Part shown: positions 60,850-64,000 of the stretch, one piece after another
Numbering within the stretch: position 1 is the stretch's first letter
Layout of the letters: each line of letters starts with the position of its first letter
From: Prochlorococcus sp. AG-418-G18
GTDB taxonomy: Bacteria > Cyanobacteriota > Cyanobacteriia > PCC-6307 > Cyanobiaceae
Assembly: GCA_003214215.1 (NCBI GenBank)
Contig: QCLX01000003.1
Coordinates: 21,360-85,359, forward strand
Direction: 5' to 3'
DNA: 64,000 nucleotides
The notes under the pieces: generated by a model
The model's input: the letters and a program-made list of their open reading frames with translations, nothing else
Database searches by the model: none
Told to the model about the DNA's origin: nothing
Position numbers and translations under genes: made by a program

Positions 60850-61472
60850 ATAGACCACCCTCAAATAGAAGGCCAAGGAGAGGCTCAAATAGAAGATATT
60901 ATTCTTCAAATGCAGGAGATAGGGATTCTTATGGAACAAGGAATACTAGATTGCCTGCTTCTAATTCTGAAGAAAAGATTAATTTCAGTACAGGAACCAT
61001 CGCTGTTCTTGCGGGGGTATTAATTCTAGGAGTTGGTATTGGGAGCGCTATTACAAGTACAACAGATGGTGGTCAGGGAAATATAGCTAGTCAACAACAA
61101 TTGGATATGGCTGTTCCAGATCCTGAATTTTGTAGACAATGGGGTGCAAGCGCCTTTGTAATTGATGTTGAAATGTACACTACACTTAATCCGTCTACAA
61201 GTTTTGTAACGCAACCAGCTCTTCAGCCAGGTTGTGTAATTAGAAGAGAAAATTGGACAGTTTTACAAAAACAAGGAGCAATTAGCAATGAAGATGTAAG
61301 AGAATGTAAGCAAAGAATGAATACGTTTGCTTATATTGGTTCAATAAGAGACAAACCAATAGTTAAGTGCGTTTATCAGACTGATGTAAACGAAAATAAA
61401 TTCATAATAAAAGGAGATGGACAAGCTGAAGACGGAGGAGTTGGAATTAATAAAGAAGCAATCCAGTTCTAA
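60846..61472 (+). CDS. DUF3172-like membrane-anchored protein
   Basis: TGTIAVLAGVLILGVGIGSAITSTT TM segment; PDPEFCRQWGASAFVIDVEMYTTLNPSTSFVTQPALQPGCVIRRENW; GTG start overlapping the ndhM stop. Confidence 0.75.
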   Translation: MNRPPSNRRPRRGSNRRYYSSNAGDRDSYGTRNTRLPASNSEEKINFSTGTIAVLAGVLILGVGIGSAITSTTDGGQGNIASQQQLDMAVPDPEFCRQWGASAFVIDVEMYTTLNPSTSFVTQPALQPGCVIRRENWTVLQKQGAISNEDVRECKQRMNTFAYIGSIRDKPIVKCVYQTDVNENKFIIKGDGQAEDGGVGINKEAIQF

Positions 61473-62423
61473 TCAAATTTCTATATGTCTCAATGGGCTT
61501 TCTAAGCTAGCAAATTGAGGCAATATATTCTTCTTAAACACTTCGGAAGCTTTTGAGGTATATCTTGATGGATTAGTAATTAATTTCAGTTCTCTTTTAA
61601 CCTCTAAATCAGCAATTGAAACTTTGTTTATTGTTCCAGCATCTAATTCTCTTTCAATTGAAACAACAGGTAAGAAAGAAGCGCCTAGTCCTGATTGAAC
61701 AGCATTCTTGATCGCTTCAAGAGAATTTAGTTCCATTTCAATTTTTAATCTTTGAATATCAAGGCCAGAATCTTTAAGAAGCTTGTCAACAACTTTTCTT
61801 GTTGTAGATTGAGAGTCTAATGTTACGAAATTTAATTTGTATAAGTCTTCTTTTAAAAGCTCTTTCTTGTTAGAAAGGGGGTGCTTTGCTGGTAAAACTA
61901 ATGCTAATTCATCTGTGGCATATGGAATAACTTGTAACAAATTTTCTAAATCTCCTGGTAATTGTCCGCCAATAATGGCTAAGTCAATTTGTCCATTGGC
62001 AACGCTCCATCCAGTTCTTCTAGTACTATGAACTTGAAGTTGAACTGATACTTCAGGATATTTTTGTCTGAAAAGTCCTATCATTCTGGGCATTAAATAT
62101 GTTCCCGTTGTTTGACTTGCTCCAATGACAAGAGTCCCACCTTTTAAACTATTTAAATCTTCGATAGCTTTACATGCTTCGTCGCATTGATTCAGAATTC
62201 TTTCACAATATTCAAGTAGTAGTGTTCCTGCTTCAGTTAAAAGGGCTTTTCTACCACCTCTATCGAAAATTGTAATTTCAAGTTGTTTTTCAAGATTTTG
62301 AATTTGTAAACTTACAGCAGGTTGGGTTACATATAAGATATCTGCAGCTTTTTTAAAACTTCCTTGAGCTGCGATAGCTTTTAGTATTCTTAATTGGTCG
62401 AGCGTAAATGGTAATTCTGGCAT
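61473..62423 (-). CDS. rbcR: LysR-type transcriptional regulator (RbcR/Ycf30-like)
   Basis: [94 protein letters not shown]. Confidence 0.9.
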   Translation of the reverse strand: MPELPFTLDQLRILKAIAAQGSFKKAADILYVTQPAVSLQIQNLEKQLEITIFDRGGRKALLTEAGTLLLEYCERILNQCDEACKAIEDLNSLKGGTLVIGASQTTGTYLMPRMIGLFRQKYPEVSVQLQVHSTRRTGWSVANGQIDLAIIGGQLPGDLENLLQVIPYATDELALVLPAKHPLSNKKELLKEDLYKLNFVTLDSQSTTRKVVDKLLKDSGLDIQRLKIEMELNSLEAIKNAVQSGLGASFLPVVSIERELDAGTINKVSIADLEVKRELKLITNPSRYTSKASEVFKKNILPQFASLESPLRHIEI

Positions 62424-62506
62424 CTATTATGCCTACAATTACTTATAATTCTAATGCCTAGAATCATTCTTGTTAAGAACAAAAATTATTTGAATAACTA
62501 AAATTT

Positions 62507-63235
62507 ATGGAGATTCATAAAACTTCTATCGTAATTTTATTTTTGATTTTGATTTTTGCTGTAATTCATAGTGGAGGAGCTGCTTTAAGAATCAAAGCAG
62601 AATCTATGATGGGGCCAAGATTATGGAGGTTATGTTTTGTTTTTTTTAGTTTGCCATCTGCAATTTTATTAATTAGTTATTTTTTGGCTCATAGATATGA
62701 CGGAATCAGATTATGGAATTTTCAAGGCAATAATTTTGTTTTTTTGTTGGTTTGGTTTTTAACTGCAATAAGTTTTTTATTTTTATATCCCGCTACTTAT
62801 AACTTACTGGAAATTCCTTCAGTTTTAAAACCGAAAGTGCGAATTTACGGTACAGGTATAATGAGAATCACAAGACATCCACAAGCATTTGGTCAGATAA
62901 TTTGGTGTTTTGCACATACTCTATGGATTGGTACATCATTCACATTAATAACTTCTATTGGCTTAATATTGCATCATCTTTTTGCAATCTGGCACGGTGA
63001 TAAAAGATTATCCAACAGATTTGGCGAAGAATTTGATAATTTTAAAAAAAATACATCCATAATCCCATTTATGGCAATCATTGAAGGAAGGCAAGAATTT
63101 AAAATTAAAGAATTTTTTAGGTTATCTCAACTTGGAATATTGATTGCAATAGGTTTACTCTGGTGGTCCCATAAATATATAAATATTGCCGTTAAAACAT
63201 TTAATTCATCATTTTTGTCGGAATTTTTCTATTGA
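62507..63235 (+). CDS. NnrU family membrane protein
   Basis: VIHSGGAALRIKAESMMGPRLWRLCFVFFSLPSAI, YGTGIMRITRHPQAFGQIIWCFAHTLWIG. Confidence 0.85.
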   Translation: MEIHKTSIVILFLILIFAVIHSGGAALRIKAESMMGPRLWRLCFVFFSLPSAILLISYFLAHRYDGIRLWNFQGNNFVFLLVWFLTAISFLFLYPATYNLLEIPSVLKPKVRIYGTGIMRITRHPQAFGQIIWCFAHTLWIGTSFTLITSIGLILHHLFAIWHGDKRLSNRFGEEFDNFKKNTSIIPFMAIIEGRQEFKIKEFFRLSQLGILIAIGLLWWSHKYINIAVKTFNSSFLSEFFY

Positions 63236-63268
63236 CAGTTTAAAATCAAAATATCAGTTTTTTAAAAC

Positions 63269-64000
63269 ATGCCTCAAGCTTCAGAAATTGCCTGGTTAAT
63301 TCCTGTTTTTCCACTTATCGGAGCAGTGCTTTCTGGTTTAGGACTAATAAGTATTAACAAGAAAATTAATAATTCTAGGGAAATTGTTTCTGTAAGTCTT
63401 ATTTCGTTTGTTGGTGTTTCTGCGGTAATTAGTTATAAAGCTTTGATTGAACAAGTTAATGGTTATCAATCTGTAGAAAAATTATTTGTATGGGCTAATG
63501 CTGGGGATTTCACAATCCCAATGGGCTTTGTCTTGGATCCTTTGGGTAGCGTAATGCTCGCTTTAGTAACCACAATTACATTGCTTGTAATGATTTACTC
63601 TCATGGTTATATGGCGCATGATAAAGGTTATGTCAGATTTTTTACATATTTAGCATTATTTAGTAGTTCAATGATGGGATTAATAGTTAGTCCAAATTTA
63701 TTAGAAATTTACGTTTTTTGGGAATTAGTTGGTATGTGTTCTTACTTATTGGTTGGTTTTTGGTATGACAGAGATGGTGCTGCCCACGCTGCACAAAAAG
63801 CATTTGTTGTTAATAGAGTAGGAGACTTTGGATTATTACTAGGCATTCTTGGTTTATTTTGGGCAACAAATAGTTTTGATTTTAATGAAATAGCTATTGG
63901 AATTTCGCAATCAGTATCAGATAATTCATTACCCATTTGGGCTGCCTTGCTCCTTTGTTTTTTGGTCTTTTTAGGGCCGATGGCAAAATCTGCCCAGTTT
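63269..64000 (+). CDS. ndhF: NAD(P)H-quinone oxidoreductase subunit 5, N-terminal part, truncated by window end
   Basis: Absent from ORF track as + ORF; MPQASEIAWLIPVFPLIGAVLSGLGLI ... VFWELVGMCSYLLVGFWYDRDGAAHAAQKAFVVNRVGDFGLLLG ... FLGPMAKSAQF. Confidence 0.93.
   Translation, partial: MPQASEIAWLIPVFPLIGAVLSGLGLISINKKINNSREIVSVSLISFVGVSAVISYKALIEQVNGYQSVEKLFVWANAGDFTIPMGFVLDPLGSVMLALVTTITLLVMIYSHGYMAHDKGYVRFFTYLALFSSSMMGLIVSPNLLEIYVFWELVGMCSYLLVGFWYDRDGAAHAAQKAFVVNRVGDFGLLLGILGLFWATNSFDFNEIAIGISQSVSDNSLPIWAALLLCFLVFLGPMAKSAQF

Overview
The window is about 64 kb of AT-rich, tightly packed cyanobacterial chromosome. Protein sequences (ndhM, ndhO, ndhF, petL, ycf3, ycf34, rpaA, rpaB, crtB/pds/zds, rbcR, an hli gene, CRR7, DUF3120, DUF751) and the low GC point to a high-light-type Prochlorococcus. 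That assignment is inference, since no database search was possible. Most of the window is ordinary core genome: DNA repair and replication, fatty-acid and phospholipid synthesis, carotenoid synthesis, NDH-1 and cytochrome b6f subunits, ion transport, and pterin, sulfur and NAD metabolism. I recovered five small ORFs missing from the ORF track (hli, petL, a twin-CX3C protein, and two small membrane proteins). The one clearly accessory region runs from the 3' side of tRNA-Asn(GUU) (about 40.54 kb) to just upstream of rpaA (about 43.8 kb). It carries a stand-alone PD-(D/E)XK-like nuclease, small orphan ORFs, a secreted orphan, and an AlpA-type excisionase. The excisionase reading frame is split exactly at a canonical A AAA AAG -1 slippery heptamer. 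The region also contains helically phased AGTTAGTG repeats, a 9-bp dyad, and short direct repeats near its edges. I read it as a decayed or minimal tRNA-associated integrative element. Other points of interest are a 26-aa tandem-repeat amphipathic extension on PlsX, a Nif11-leader-like peptide, and a tandem QueD/PTPS protein whose first domain lacks the catalytic His.
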